A DNA stretch of 64,000 bases, taken from positions 310,001 to 374,000 of the forward strand of contig BNCN01000002.1 of the NCBI GenBank assembly GCA_014656495.1. The letters run 5' to 3'. Position 1 is the stretch's first letter, and every line of letters starts with the position of its first letter. A program made the position numbers and the translations under genes. A model generated the notes under the pieces. The model worked only from the letters and a program-made list of their open reading frames with translations. It did not search any database and had not been told where the DNA came from. This document shows, piece by piece, positions 39,083 through 48,131 of this stretch. Origin of the DNA: Comamonas sp. KCTC 72670. Its GTDB lineage: Bacteria; Myxococcota; Myxococcia; Myxococcales; Myxococcaceae.

Positions 39083-41257
39083 CTACCGGAGGAAGGAGTC
39101 CCTCACCGCGTCCAGCAGCGGGTTGGCGCCCGTGGTGGGGTTGGTGCAGCCCTGGTTGATGGTCCAGATGATGGTGCCACCAAAGCCGTGGTCCTTCGCA
39201 TAGGCGCCCTTGGCCGCGATGGCCTGCGGGCCGTCGTAGGAGATCCACCGCACGGTGCCGTCCTCCACGGGCGTGTTGAAGGTGAGGTAGGTGGCCGCGG
39301 CCACCGCGTCCCAGCGGTACGTCCCCGACGCGGAGAGCTGCTGAATCTTCCTGTAGGTGAAGGAGTTGTCGCTGCCCACGTAGTCGGACCAGTTCGTGAA
39401 GTTCTGGTAGGGGCCGGTGATGTTGCGCCAGGCCATGCCGTAGAACGGGATGCCCATGCCCAGCTTCGCCTTGGGGATGCCCGCGCGGGCCCAGCCCTGG
39501 AGGCTGGAGGACACGGACGTGGGCCGGTTGCCGGACTCACCGTAGAGCGCGGACGTGTACCAGGACTGCCAGCCGTCCCACGGGCCAATCATCTCGTAGG
39601 ACATGATGTTGATCTGGTCCAGGTAGGGCGCCAGGTTGGCGAACCACGGGTCCGCGTCACTGGCGAAGTTGCTGTTGATCCACCCGATGGGGAAGGTGAG
39701 CAGCATGTTCGGCCGCGCCGCGCGGAGCTCCTTCACCAGCGCGAGCAGGTTCGGCTTGTCGGCCGCCTCCACGGGCTCCCAGTCGATGTCGAGCCCGTCG
39801 TAGCCGAAGGTGTCCATGGCGTTGAGGAGGTTCTGCACGAACCTCGCCCGGTTGGCGTTGGAGGCCGCGGCCACCCAGCCCGCGTGCTCGCCCGCGCCGC
39901 CCACCATGATGATGGCCTTGCGCCCCGCCGCGTGCGCACGCTGGGCCAGCGTCCGCGCGATTTGCGGGCCGTTGTTGTTGTCGAAGGCCGTGTTCAGCGT
40001 GCCATCCGGCCTGGGCGTGACTCGGCCGACGATGATGTGCGTCAGCGCGGTGAAGTCCACCTTCTCCGGCGGATACAGGTCGGCGTTCCAGCCGGTGTAA
40101 TAGCCGGACACCCACTTGCCCGTGGCGGGCTGCGTCGCCGTCACCGTGACGGTGGCGGTCGCCTTCTGGGTGGCGTCCGCCTGGCTGGTGGCGATGACCT
40201 GATAGGTGCCCGCCGTCGAAGGCGCCGTGTACTGGCCGCCGCTGGTGATGGTGCCTCCAGCGGGGCCCTGCTGCACGGACCACGTCACGCCGGTGTTGGT
40301 GCTGCCCGTCACCGTGGCGGTGAAGGCGCGTGAGGCGCCCAACGCGAGTGACGCGCTGGTGGGGCTCACGGTGATGGCGACGGGCTGCTGCGGGTTCTGG
40401 ACGGTGGCGGAGATGGGCGAGGAGCGGAGGCCCTCGGCGCTGCCGCTCACCGCCGTCACGGCGTACCAATACGTCGCGCCCGCGGTGAGGCCGGTGTCGC
40501 GGTACGTGGTGTTGGTGAGCGGTGACGCTGTGCGCTTCGAGTACGTGCCCGTCTGCGAGGTGGCGCGGTAGACGTGATACCCGGTGGCGCCGCTCACACC
40601 GTTCCACGTCAGGGAGACGTCCGACGCGGAGGCCACTGCCTTCACGTTGCCGGGGGCGGGGAGCGTGGCCGAGCCCAGGCGCAGGCTGTCGAACGTCATC
40701 GCCGGCAGGTTGCGGCCCGCGCCTTCCTGGATGGCGATGCCATCCATCGTGACGTTGGCGACGTTGAGCGCGGTGAGGGGCACGCGGCAGCGCGTCCAGG
40801 CGCCGGCCTTGATGGTGCCGCCGTCACAGTAGCGGTTGATGGAGATGATGGGCCGGGCCTGGTTGCCCACGGTGGCGTACGCGGTGAGGGCGGGGTTGGC
40901 GGTGGCGCCGCCGTGGACCTGGAACTCGATGAACTCGAGCCCGGTGGTGGAGACCCCTGGGTGGTGGAGATAGAGGCCGGTCCACGGGCCGAAGGTCACC
41001 GAGATGGCGCGCGTGCCCGAGGCCACGGGCGAGGTCGCCGCGAGGTTGCGGGTGGCCCAGGACCAATCCACCCAGCCCGGTCCGAGCGCGTCCTCGTAGA
41101 GCGTCGTCGCGTCGTCCGCCACGGCTTCCGCATGGACGGGCGTGGCGTCCTCGGAGGCGGAGTCCCGCGGGGACAACCCCTCCGCGACGGATTCGTTGCT
41201 GCATGCACTGAGCTGCACACTGACTGCCAACATGAACCACGTGAAGTGTCTTTTCAT
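39083..41257 (-). CDS. GH18 chitinase-type lipoprotein with Fn3 and Ig-like domains
   Basis: A 724-residue secreted glycosidase. The signal MKRHFTWFMLAVSVQLSAC ends in lipobox LSAC. Domains in order: a carbohydrate-binding-like beta domain (about 45-210), a fibronectin type III domain (about 215-300), a bacterial Ig-like domain (about 305-390), and a GH18 barrel (about 395-724). The catalytic motif DGLDIDWE is complete with Glu near residue 494, and NIMSYEM and WYTSALYGE line the cleft. It should cleave beta-1,4-GlcNAc polymers such as chitin, or a related GlcNAc linkage, suiting a predator or degrader. GGGAG precedes the ATG at 41257. Confidence 0.93.
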   Translation of the reverse strand: MKRHFTWFMLAVSVQLSACSNESVAEGLSPRDSASEDATPVHAEAVADDATTLYEDALGPGWVDWSWATRNLAATSPVASGTRAISVTFGPWTGLYLHHPGVSTTGLEFIEFQVHGGATANPALTAYATVGNQARPIISINRYCDGGTIKAGAWTRCRVPLTALNVANVTMDGIAIQEGAGRNLPAMTFDSLRLGSATLPAPGNVKAVASASDVSLTWNGVSGATGYHVYRATSQTGTYSKRTASPLTNTTYRDTGLTAGATYWYAVTAVSGSAEGLRSSPISATVQNPQQPVAITVSPTSASLALGASRAFTATVTGSTNTGVTWSVQQGPAGGTITSGGQYTAPSTAGTYQVIATSQADATQKATATVTVTATQPATGKWVSGYYTGWNADLYPPEKVDFTALTHIIVGRVTPRPDGTLNTAFDNNNGPQIARTLAQRAHAAGRKAIIMVGGAGEHAGWVAAASNANRARFVQNLLNAMDTFGYDGLDIDWEPVEAADKPNLLALVKELRAARPNMLLTFPIGWINSNFASDADPWFANLAPYLDQINIMSYEMIGPWDGWQSWYTSALYGESGNRPTSVSSSLQGWARAGIPKAKLGMGIPFYGMAWRNITGPYQNFTNWSDYVGSDNSFTYRKIQQLSASGTYRWDAVAAATYLTFNTPVEDGTVRWISYDGPQAIAAKGAYAKDHGFGGTIIWTINQGCTNPTTGANPLLDAVRDSFLR

Positions 41258-41691
41258 GGCGCTCCCGTGGCCAGGGGTGAGAGCAGGCGCGGCCTCATGG
41301 GCCCGGCGCCGTCTCGTCTGTGCCCGCCGGGAGTGGCGGGCGCTCAGAGACCTGGCTGTCTGCGCGCAGAGACACCGCGTGCAGGCATCGGCTTTCAAGC
41401 CATGGGGTGCGGTGTTTCAGTACTTCGCCGGTCCGCCGGGACGTGGAGCAGCCAGCAGTGCGTGCGTCCGATGCACGAGTGCGCTGAGCCTGTTTACTCG
41501 ACGAGACACCGGTTGCCAGGGCTGCCGCATGAAGACGTCGTCATGAGCAAGGCCCTGGCGACCTGGATGCCAAGCCTCTTCGTGAAATCGTCCAGGGCCA
41601 CGGTCTCCCAGTGCATCGGCCAGGAGTCCGCTGGGCTTGCTCCCTATGTGGAAGCACAGGGAGTGGATGTTCGCGCTCCAGCCCGTCCCGC
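41258..41691. other. Intergenic region between chitinase and radA
   Basis: About 430 bp lacking a recognised gene. The part next to 41257 should hold the chitinase promoter, but no clear -35/-10 pair is visible. A possible 40-codon frame is listed separately. Confidence 0.4.
41494..41616 (-). CDS. Possible small ORF or gene remnant
   Basis: A 40-codon frame from ATG 41616 to TAA 41494 (MHWETVALDDFTKRLGIQVA at the start) has G or C at most third codon positions and a protein-like composition. It has no Shine-Dalgarno and no recognised relatives. It could be a degraded remnant rather than a working gene. Confidence 0.22.
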   Translation of the reverse strand: MHWETVALDDFTKRLGIQVARALLMTTSSCGSPGNRCLVE

Positions 41692-43059
41692 TCAGTCGAA
41701 CATCGCGACCAGCGCGTCGCCGAGCGTCTCCACGCCGACGACCTTCATCTTCGGGCCCGCGTCCTCCAGTCGCCGGGCGCTGCCCGCGGGCATCACCACG
41801 CGCTGGAAGCCCATCTTCGCGGCCTCCGCCAGCCGGGGCTCCACTTGCCCCACCGCGCGCACCTCTCCCGCGAGGCCCACTTCCCCCAGCACCAGCGTCT
41901 TCGGGTCCAGCGGCCGGTTCTGCAGGCTGCTCACCAGCGCCGCGCACACCGCGAGGTCACACGCCGGCTCCGTGAGCTGCATGCCGCCCGCCACGTTGAC
42001 GAAGAGGTCACAGCCCACCAGCGGAATCTCCTCCTTCTTCTCCAGCACCGCGGCCAGCAGCGCCACGCGGTTGCCGTCCACGCCAATCGCCGTGCGCCGC
42101 GCGGTGCCGTAGCCCGTGGGCGCCACCAGCGCCTGCACCTCCACCAGCAACGGCCGCGTGCCATTGAGCGTGCTCGTCACGACACTGCCCGACTTCCCCA
42201 CCGGCCGCTCCGACAGGAACAGCGCGGACGGGTCCGGCACCTCCGCGAGCCCCGCGCCCTTCATCTCGAAGACGCCAATCTCGTTCGTGGAGCCGAAGCG
42301 GTTCTTGTGCGCGCGCAGGATGCGGAACGGGTGGCCGCGCTCGCCCTCGAAGTAGAGGACCGTGTCCACCATGTGCTCCAGCACGCGCGGGCCCGCGATG
42401 GACCCTTCCTTCGTCACGTGGCCCACCAGGAACGTGGGCACGCCCGTGCGCTTCGCGTAGGCCATCAGCCGGCCCGCCACCTCGCGCACCTGGGTGATGC
42501 TGCCCGGCGCGTTGCCCAGCTCCGGCAGGTACATGGTCTGGATGGAGTCCACCACCAGCGCCTGCGGCTTCAGCGCCTCCGCCGCCGTCAACACCCGCTC
42601 CGCGTCCGTCTCCGCGAACAGGTGGATGGTGTCGCCCTCCACGCGCAGGCGCTCGGCGCGCATCTTCGTCTGGCGCAGGCTCTCTTCACCGGAGACGTAG
42701 AGCACCGGCCCATGACGCGCCAGCTTGTCCAACGCGGCCAGCAGCAGCGTGGACTTGCCGATGCCCGGGTCTCCGCCCAGCAGCACGATGGATCCGCCCA
42801 CCACGCCGCCGCCCAGCACGCGGTCGAACTCGACGATGCCCGTGCGGCGCCGCGTCTCCGTCTCGCCGCTCACGTCCTTGAGCAGCGTGGGCCGCGCCGC
42901 CCCGCCCGAGGCGCCCCACGCGGGACGCCGGTCATCCGCCTTGGGGTCCGACTCCTCCAGCAGGGAGCTCCACGCGCCACAATCCGGGCACTTCCCCAGC
43001 CACTTCGCCGTTTTGTACCCACACGCCTGACAGGTGTAGTGCGTCTTCGCCTTCGCCAT
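41692..43059 (-). CDS. radA: DNA repair protein RadA
   Basis: A RecA-like ATPase of 455 residues that drives branch migration in recombination repair. It has the N-terminal C4 zinc finger (CQACGYKTAKWLGKCPDC), Walker A GGDPGIGKST (about 97-106), Walker B LVVDSIQTM, the RadA-specific KNRFGSTNE motif and a C-terminal Lon-like domain (GVDGNRVALLAAVLEKK onward). TATTCA lies 8 nt before the ATG without a Shine-Dalgarno, again pointing to a leaderless message. It stands alone. Confidence 0.97.
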   Translation of the reverse strand: MAKAKTHYTCQACGYKTAKWLGKCPDCGAWSSLLEESDPKADDRRPAWGASGGAARPTLLKDVSGETETRRRTGIVEFDRVLGGGVVGGSIVLLGGDPGIGKSTLLLAALDKLARHGPVLYVSGEESLRQTKMRAERLRVEGDTIHLFAETDAERVLTAAEALKPQALVVDSIQTMYLPELGNAPGSITQVREVAGRLMAYAKRTGVPTFLVGHVTKEGSIAGPRVLEHMVDTVLYFEGERGHPFRILRAHKNRFGSTNEIGVFEMKGAGLAEVPDPSALFLSERPVGKSGSVVTSTLNGTRPLLVEVQALVAPTGYGTARRTAIGVDGNRVALLAAVLEKKEEIPLVGCDLFVNVAGGMQLTEPACDLAVCAALVSSLQNRPLDPKTLVLGEVGLAGEVRAVGQVEPRLAEAAKMGFQRVVMPAGSARRLEDAGPKMKVVGVETLGDALVAMFD

Positions 43060-43240
43060 GGGTTGGGTGAATAGCGCGGAACCCTGACGTTTTTGCGGCC
43101 TTACAGGCAGGCATGACCGCAGAGCAGGCAGGCGTCATGTCAAGCCCGTCACGCCAAGTTGTACGAACGGGTGGGGCAGCCCAGTTTTGCTTCCAGTGGG
43201 CGACGCACCCTGCGCCGCTAACCAATCAAGGGAGGTAGTC

Positions 43241-43510
43241 ATGGGGATTATCGCGTTCCTGGTCATCGGCCTTCTGGCGGGTCTCATTGCCCGCGCGCTC
43301 ATGCCCGGCAACCAGTCCATGGGGCTGATCGCCACCACGCTGCTGGGTATCGCCGGCTCCTTCGTGGGCGGCTTTATCGCGTCGCTGTTCCGCAGTGACG
43401 GCCGCGTCTTCGACCTGCACCCGACGGGTCTGCTGTTCTCCGTCCTGGGCGCACTCCTGGTGCTGTTCCTGGTCGGCCTGGCGGGCAGGGGCCGCCGCGT
43501 CCACGTCTAA
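43241..43510 (+). CDS. GlsB/YeaQ/YmgE-type small membrane protein
   Basis: An 89-residue protein with three membrane segments (GIIAFLVIGLLAGLIARAL, MGLIATTLLGIAGSFVGGFI, LLFSVLGALLVLFLVGLAG) and the loop MPGNQSMG typical of the transglycosylase-associated family. The family name is historical; members are stress-induced inner-membrane proteins of unclear function. GGGAGG precedes the ATG at good spacing, so this start is firm. Confidence 0.92.
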   Translation: MGIIAFLVIGLLAGLIARALMPGNQSMGLIATTLLGIAGSFVGGFIASLFRSDGRVFDLHPTGLLFSVLGALLVLFLVGLAGRGRRVHV

Positions 43511-43560
43511 TGCCGCGCGTCGTCTGACGCGCTGACCCCTCCCGAGGGGAGTTGGGCCCT

Positions 43561-43604
43561 GGAAAGTCGTCAACCTGTCTGCTCGCAGGCGTTGACAACT
43601 TTCC
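43561..43604. promoter_or_regulatory. BirA (biotin repressor) operator of the bio operon
   Basis: Half-sites TCGTCAACC (43567-43575) and CGTTGACAA (43590-43598) are separated by 14 bp, matching the BirA pattern TTGTnAACC-N14-GGTTnACAA. The dyad extends outward as GGAAAG and CTTTCC, giving 14-bp arms with one mismatch. It lies 46 bp before bioB. A perfect -35 element TTGACA (43592-43597) is inside the right arm, so repressor binding would cover the promoter. Confidence 0.85.
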
Positions 43605-43649
43605 GGGGTCCGCGCACGTTCGGGCCCTCATTCGTCCGCAGAGGAGCCC

Positions 43650-44687
43650 ATGCCCGACACCGCCACCGTCTCCAGCGAGTCCTTCTCCGGCCACGCCCAC
43701 GTCGCCGCGCCGCCGCCTCCGGGCGTGGACGTGCGCCACGACTGGTCCCTGGCCGAGGTGAAGGCGCTCTACGAGCTGCCGCTCCTGGACCTGGTGCACC
43801 GTGCGCAGACGGTCCACCGGGCGGTGTTCGTGGACAACAAGGTGCAGCTCTGCTCGCTGCTGTCCATCAAGACGGGTGGCTGCCCGGAGGACTGCTCCTA
43901 CTGCCCTCAGGCCGCGCGCTACAAGACGGGCGTCAAGGCGGAGAAGCTGATGGCCGTGCCGGAGGTGCTGGACGCCGCGTCGAAGGCCCGCGCCGCCGGC
44001 GCCACCCGCTTCTGCATGGGCGCCGCGTGGCGCGAGGTGAAGGACGGTCCGCAATTCGACAGTGTGCTGGAGATGGTGCGTGGCGTGCGCGCGCTGGGCA
44101 TGGAGGCGTGCGCCACGCTGGGCATGCTGTCGGAGAGCCAGGCGAAGCGCCTGCGCGAGGCCGGCCTGTCCGCCTACAACCACAACCTGGACACCTCGCC
44201 CGAGCACTACGGCGACATCATCTCCACCCGCACCTATGAAGATCGCCTGCGCACCCTGAACCGCGTGCGCGACGCCGGCATCTCCGTGTGCTGCGGTGGC
44301 ATCATCGGCATGGGCGAGTCGGTGGAGGACCGCTGCAACCTGCTGCGCACGCTGGCCAACCAGGAGCACCACCCGGAGTCGGTGCCCATCAACGCGCTGG
44401 TGGCCGTGGAGGGCACGCCGCTCCAGTCGCAGCAGCGGGTGGAGACGGTGGACATGGTGCGGACCATCGCCACGGCGCGCATCCTGATGCCGCAGTCCAT
44501 GGTGCGCCTGTCCGCGGGCCGGCAGCAGATGAACGAGGAGGCGCAGCTGTTGTGCATGATGGCGGGCGCCAACTCGCTCTTCTTCGGCGAGAAGCTGCTC
44601 ACCACCGGCAACCCCGAGTACACCCAGGACATGGCCCTGCTGGAGAAGGCGGGCATCCGCCCCCTGGAGCCGCGTCAGGAAGGTTGA
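43650..44687 (+). CDS. bioB: Biotin synthase
   Basis: A radical-SAM enzyme of 345 residues that inserts sulfur into dethiobiotin. The [4Fe-4S] motif [10 protein letters not shown] gives Cys78, Cys82 and Cys85. The [2Fe-2S] donor-cluster region is present with conserved Cys in FCMGAAWRE and [10 protein letters not shown], and Arg in RLSAGR. AGAGGAG precedes the ATG. It is first in the bioB-bioF-bioD operon, 6 bp before bioF, under the BirA operator. Confidence 0.97.
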   Translation: MPDTATVSSESFSGHAHVAAPPPPGVDVRHDWSLAEVKALYELPLLDLVHRAQTVHRAVFVDNKVQLCSLLSIKTGGCPEDCSYCPQAARYKTGVKAEKLMAVPEVLDAASKARAAGATRFCMGAAWREVKDGPQFDSVLEMVRGVRALGMEACATLGMLSESQAKRLREAGLSAYNHNLDTSPEHYGDIISTRTYEDRLRTLNRVRDAGISVCCGGIIGMGESVEDRCNLLRTLANQEHHPESVPINALVAVEGTPLQSQQRVETVDMVRTIATARILMPQSMVRLSAGRQQMNEEAQLLCMMAGANSLFFGEKLLTTGNPEYTQDMALLEKAGIRPLEPRQEG

Positions 44688-44693
44688 GGCACC

Positions 44694-45869
44694 GTGAGCG
44701 ATGACACCGTCGCGGCGGCGTGGGCCCGGGAGGACCTGGAGGCCCTGTCCGAGCGCGGCCTGCGCCGGTACCTGGAGCCCCTGGATTCACCCCAGGGGCC
44801 CGTGGTCCGCGTGGGAGGCGAGGCGCTCGTCAACTTCGCGTCCAACGACTACCTGGGCCTGGCCTCCTCGCCCACCGTGCGCGCCGCCGCGCTGGCCGCC
44901 GTGGAGCGCTACGGCGTGGGCACCGGCGCCAGCCGCCTGGTGGTGGGGGACACCGCCGCGCACCACCGGCTGGAGGCCCGCCTGGCCGCCTTCGAGCGCG
45001 CCGAGGCCGTGCGCCTCTTCAACAGCGGCTACGCGGCGAACACCGGCATCATCCCCGCGCTGGTGGGGCCGGGGGACGCCGTCTTCTCCGACGCGCTCAA
45101 CCACGCCTCGCTCGTGGACGGCTGCCGCCTGTCGCGCGCCCGCGTCTGTGTCTATCCCCACGCGGACGTGGAGGCGCTGGAGCGCGCGCTCGCGCAGACG
45201 CCCGCCCGGCGCAAGCTGGTGGTGACGGACACCGTCTTCTCCATGGACGGCGACACCGCGCCGCTGCGCGACATCGTCGCCGCGTGCCGGGCCCACGGCG
45301 CCGCGCTGATGGTGGACGAGGCGCATGCCACCGGGGTGCTCGGCACGCGCGGCGCGGGCCTCTGCGACGAGCTGGGGCTGGAGGCGGCGGTGGACCTGCG
45401 CATGGGGACCTTGAGCAAGGCCCTGGGCGTCATGGGCGCGTACGTGGCCACCTCGCGCGCGGTGGCGGACCTGCTCGTGTCCCGCGCGCGGCCCTTCGTG
45501 TTCTCCACGGCGCTGCCCGCGCACCTGTGCGCCGCCGCCGAGGCCGCCGTGGACGCCGTGGAAGGGGACCCGCCGCTGCGCGAGCGGCTGTGGCGCAACA
45601 TCCGCCGCTTCGCGGAAGGCCTGCGGGGCCTGGGGCTGCGCGCCGAGCCTCGCAGCGCCGTGTTCCCCGTCATCCTCGGCGAGCCGGAGCGCGCGCTGCA
45701 TGCCGCCAGCCGCCTGCGCGAGGCGGGGGTGCTGGTGAAGGCCATCCGTCCGCCCACCGTCCCGGAGGGCACCAGCCGGCTGCGCTTCTGCCTGTCCGCC
45801 GCCCACACCGTGGGCCACGTGGACCTGGCGCTGGAGGCGCTGCGCGCCGTGGGAGTCCACCGTGGCTGA
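44694..45869 (+). CDS. bioF: 8-amino-7-oxononanoate synthase
   Basis: A PLP enzyme of 391 residues that condenses pimeloyl thioester with alanine. It shows [11 protein letters not shown], the PLP-stacking [20 protein letters not shown] and the Schiff-base Lys near residue 242 in MGTLSKALG. Translation starts at GTG 44694. The 3' end overlaps bioD by 8 bp. Confidence 0.95.
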   Translation: MSDDTVAAAWAREDLEALSERGLRRYLEPLDSPQGPVVRVGGEALVNFASNDYLGLASSPTVRAAALAAVERYGVGTGASRLVVGDTAAHHRLEARLAAFERAEAVRLFNSGYAANTGIIPALVGPGDAVFSDALNHASLVDGCRLSRARVCVYPHADVEALERALAQTPARRKLVVTDTVFSMDGDTAPLRDIVAACRAHGAALMVDEAHATGVLGTRGAGLCDELGLEAAVDLRMGTLSKALGVMGAYVATSRAVADLLVSRARPFVFSTALPAHLCAAAEAAVDAVEGDPPLRERLWRNIRRFAEGLRGLGLRAEPRSAVFPVILGEPERALHAASRLREAGVLVKAIRPPTVPEGTSRLRFCLSAAHTVGHVDLALEALRAVGVHRG

Positions 45870-46545
45870 CACACCGAAGCCGTTCCAGATTTTCGTCACC
45901 GGCACGGACACCGGCGTCGGCAAGACGCAGGCCTCGTGCGCGCTCCTGTCGCTGCTGGCGGACGCGGGGCTGCGGCCCGAGGGCTTCAAGCCCTACGAGA
46001 GCGGCTGCGAGTCCCTGCGAGCCCCCACGGACGCGCTGGCCCTGCGCGCGGCGGCGGGCAGCGCGCTGAGCGTGGACGCCGTGTGTCCCCACCGCTTCCG
46101 TCTGCCGGTGGCGCCGGGCGTGGCCGCCAGCCGCCTGGGCCGCGAGCCGGACTGGGACGTCACGCTGGCCGCGTGGCGGCGGCTGCGCGGGGGCACCGCG
46201 GTGGTGGAGGGGGCAGGGGGCCTGTTCGTGCCGCTGGACTCGAAGCACGACGTCATCGACCTGATCGCCACGTTGCGGCTGCCCGTGCTGCTGGTGGCGC
46301 GCGCGGGCCTGGGCACGCTCAACCACACCGCGCTGTCGCTCCAGGCGCTGGCCGCGCGCCGCATCCCCGTGCGCGCCGTGCTGCTGTCGCGCGGGACGGG
46401 CGCGAAGGACGTTTCGGTGCGCGACAACCGGCGGCTGCTGGAGGCGCGCCACGGCGTCCCGGTGCTGGGACCGGTGCCCTATCTGCCCGACGCGCGGCGG
46501 CGCCACGCCGCGTTCCGCCGCGCGCTGCGGCCGCTGCTGCCCTGA
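45862..46545 (+). CDS. bioD: Dethiobiotin synthetase
   Basis: An ATP-dependent carboxylase of 227 residues that closes the ureido ring of biotin. The P-loop reads GTDTGVGKT, the substrate Lys is in FKPYESG, and [12 protein letters not shown] is conserved. It starts at GTG 45862 inside the end of bioF and ends on a strong terminator. No bioA precedes it, so the aminotransferase step must be encoded elsewhere. Confidence 0.95.
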   Translation: MADTPKPFQIFVTGTDTGVGKTQASCALLSLLADAGLRPEGFKPYESGCESLRAPTDALALRAAAGSALSVDAVCPHRFRLPVAPGVAASRLGREPDWDVTLAAWRRLRGGTAVVEGAGGLFVPLDSKHDVIDLIATLRLPVLLVARAGLGTLNHTALSLQALAARRIPVRAVLLSRGTGAKDVSVRDNRRLLEARHGVPVLGPVPYLPDARRRHAAFRRALRPLLP

Positions 46546-46583
46546 ACGCGCGGAGGCCGGAAAATCGGCCTCCGGCGCGTTTC
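46545..46583 (+). terminator. Intrinsic terminator of the bio operon
   Basis: AACGCGCGGAGGCCG (46545-46559) pairs with CGGCCTCCGGCGCGTT (46566-46581) with one bulge and a GAAAAT loop; TTTCC follows. It overlaps the last base of the bioD stop codon. Confidence 0.8.
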
Positions 46584-46677
46584 CTTCCGAGGGCCAGTGC
46601 TACAGGTCGCGCAAGTTTTCGGGACATGCGGCCGTGAAATGGACGTGCCGTTTTTTCCGCGCGAGAACGCCTCACGA

Positions 46678-46956
46678 ATGGCGGACATCATCGATCTCAC
46701 GTTCCTCGCGGACGTCCGGCGGCTGTACAAGAAGCTCATGGACCAGAGGGGGCTTTCTTACTTCCTGCAAAAGGAGGGTCCCCGGCTCTTCCACATCGAG
46801 CCCTCCAAGGTGGAGCTCGTGCTCCGGACCGCACTGCGCACGCGCGACCCTCAACTTCCCCGGCCCCACGACAAGGCCATCGAGCACTGCCGCAAGGAGG
46901 TTCGCCGCGACCTGATTCGTCGTGTCGCGAACGCCATGCTGCAAACGGGCCTGTGA
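46678..46956 (+). CDS. Small conserved-looking protein of unknown function
   Basis: About 92 residues, MADIIDLTFLADVRRLYKKL onward, highly charged and helical, with a C-terminal RRDLIRRVANAMLQ helix. I do not recognise it. Starts at 46639 (MDVPFFPREN) or further upstream are possible; none has a clear Shine-Dalgarno. Its stop overlaps the GTG start of the aminotransferase gene by 4 bp, so the two are coupled. It follows the bio terminator and needs its own promoter. Confidence 0.7.
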   Translation: MADIIDLTFLADVRRLYKKLMDQRGLSYFLQKEGPRLFHIEPSKVELVLRTALRTRDPQLPRPHDKAIEHCRKEVRRDLIRRVANAMLQTGL

Positions 46957-48119
46957 GCCGTTTCTCCGCGCGGACGGACTTCGCTCGGACCCCCAACCCG
47001 CTGGCGCTGGCGCTCGAGCGGCACCGCGCCAGCGGCCGTCCCCTGCGGGACCTCACGGAATCCAACCCCACGCGTGTGGGGCTGCCCACGCCGGACGCGG
47101 CCCCGCTGGCCGCCGCGGGCGCCTTCACCTACGAACCCGAGCCCCTGGGCCTCCTCACCGCGCGACAGGCGCTGGTGGCGGACTTCGCCGCGCGGGGCGC
47201 GCAGGTGGCCACGGGGCACCTGCTGCTGACCTCCAGCACCAGCGAGGTCTACGGCTGGCTCTTCAAGCTCCTGTGCGAGCCGGGGGACAACGTTCTCGTC
47301 CCGGCCCCGTGCTACCCCCTCTTCGAGCACCTCGCGCGGCTGGAGGGCGTCCAGACGCGCTCCTACCCCCTGCCGCGGGCCCACGGCTTCGGCCTGGACG
47401 CGGAGGCCGTCGGCGACGCGGTGGACGGCCGCACCCGCGCGGTGCTGGTCGTGAACCCTGGAAATCCCACCGGGCACTTCCTGCACGAAGGGGAGCTGGC
47501 CGCGCTGGCGGAGGTGTGCGCGCGCGGGCGACTGCCGCTCCTCTGCGACGAGGTCTTCTCGCCCTTCGCGTGGGACGCGCGGGGGGCGCGCGTGGCCACG
47601 GTGGCCGGGCGCGAGCTGCCCATGCTCACCTTCGCGCTCGGTGGGCTCTCCAAGTCCGCCGGGCTGCCCGGCCTCAAGCTGGCGTGGACGCACGTGGGCG
47701 GGCCCGCGGCGCTCCGGGATGAGGCGCTGGCCCGGCTGGAGTGGCTGGCGGACGCCGTGCTTCCCGTGGGCACGCCCGTGCAACGCGCGCTGCCGGCGCT
47801 GCTGGCGCATGCGCCGCGCTTCCAGGCGGCGGTGCTGGAGCGGGTGAGGGGCAACCGCCAGCGGCTGCTCGCGGCCCGGCCTCCGGGCGCCCCGTGGGAC
47901 GTGGTGCCGGCGGAGGGCGGGTGGAGCGCGGTGCTGCGGATTCCGAGGGCGCCCGGCGAGGAGGCCACCTGCCTGGCCCTGCTGGACGCGGGCGTGGCGG
48001 TGCAGCCGGGCTACTTCTACGACTTCGGCGGCGGCGCCTTCCTCGTGCTGTCGCTGCTGCCACAGCCCGAGGTGTTCGCCGCCGCCGTCGAGGTGCTCGC
48101 GCGGACGCTGGGGCCCTGA
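46953..48119 (+). CDS. Class I/II PLP-dependent aminotransferase
   Basis: A 388-residue fold-type I aminotransferase. Motifs are TSSTSEVYGWLF for PLP phosphate binding, VVNPGNPTGHF, LLCDEVFSPF and the Schiff-base Lys near 234 in GGLSKSAGLPGLKL; the substrate-binding Arg lies in the C-terminal small domain. It resembles alanine or aromatic aminotransferases; it is not a class III BioA, so it does not fill the gap in the biotin pathway. It starts at GTG 46953. Confidence 0.9.
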   Translation: MSRFSARTDFARTPNPLALALERHRASGRPLRDLTESNPTRVGLPTPDAAPLAAAGAFTYEPEPLGLLTARQALVADFAARGAQVATGHLLLTSSTSEVYGWLFKLLCEPGDNVLVPAPCYPLFEHLARLEGVQTRSYPLPRAHGFGLDAEAVGDAVDGRTRAVLVVNPGNPTGHFLHEGELAALAEVCARGRLPLLCDEVFSPFAWDARGARVATVAGRELPMLTFALGGLSKSAGLPGLKLAWTHVGGPAALRDEALARLEWLADAVLPVGTPVQRALPALLAHAPRFQAAVLERVRGNRQRLLAARPPGAPWDVVPAEGGWSAVLRIPRAPGEEATCLALLDAGVAVQPGYFYDFGGGAFLVLSLLPQPEVFAAAVEVLARTLGP

Positions 48120-48131
48120 AGGCCCCTCACG

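Noticed and set aside
46953-48119. Aminotransferase as the missing BioA
   Set aside because: Its motifs are class I/II; BioA is a class III enzyme, and a terminator separates this gene from the bio operon.
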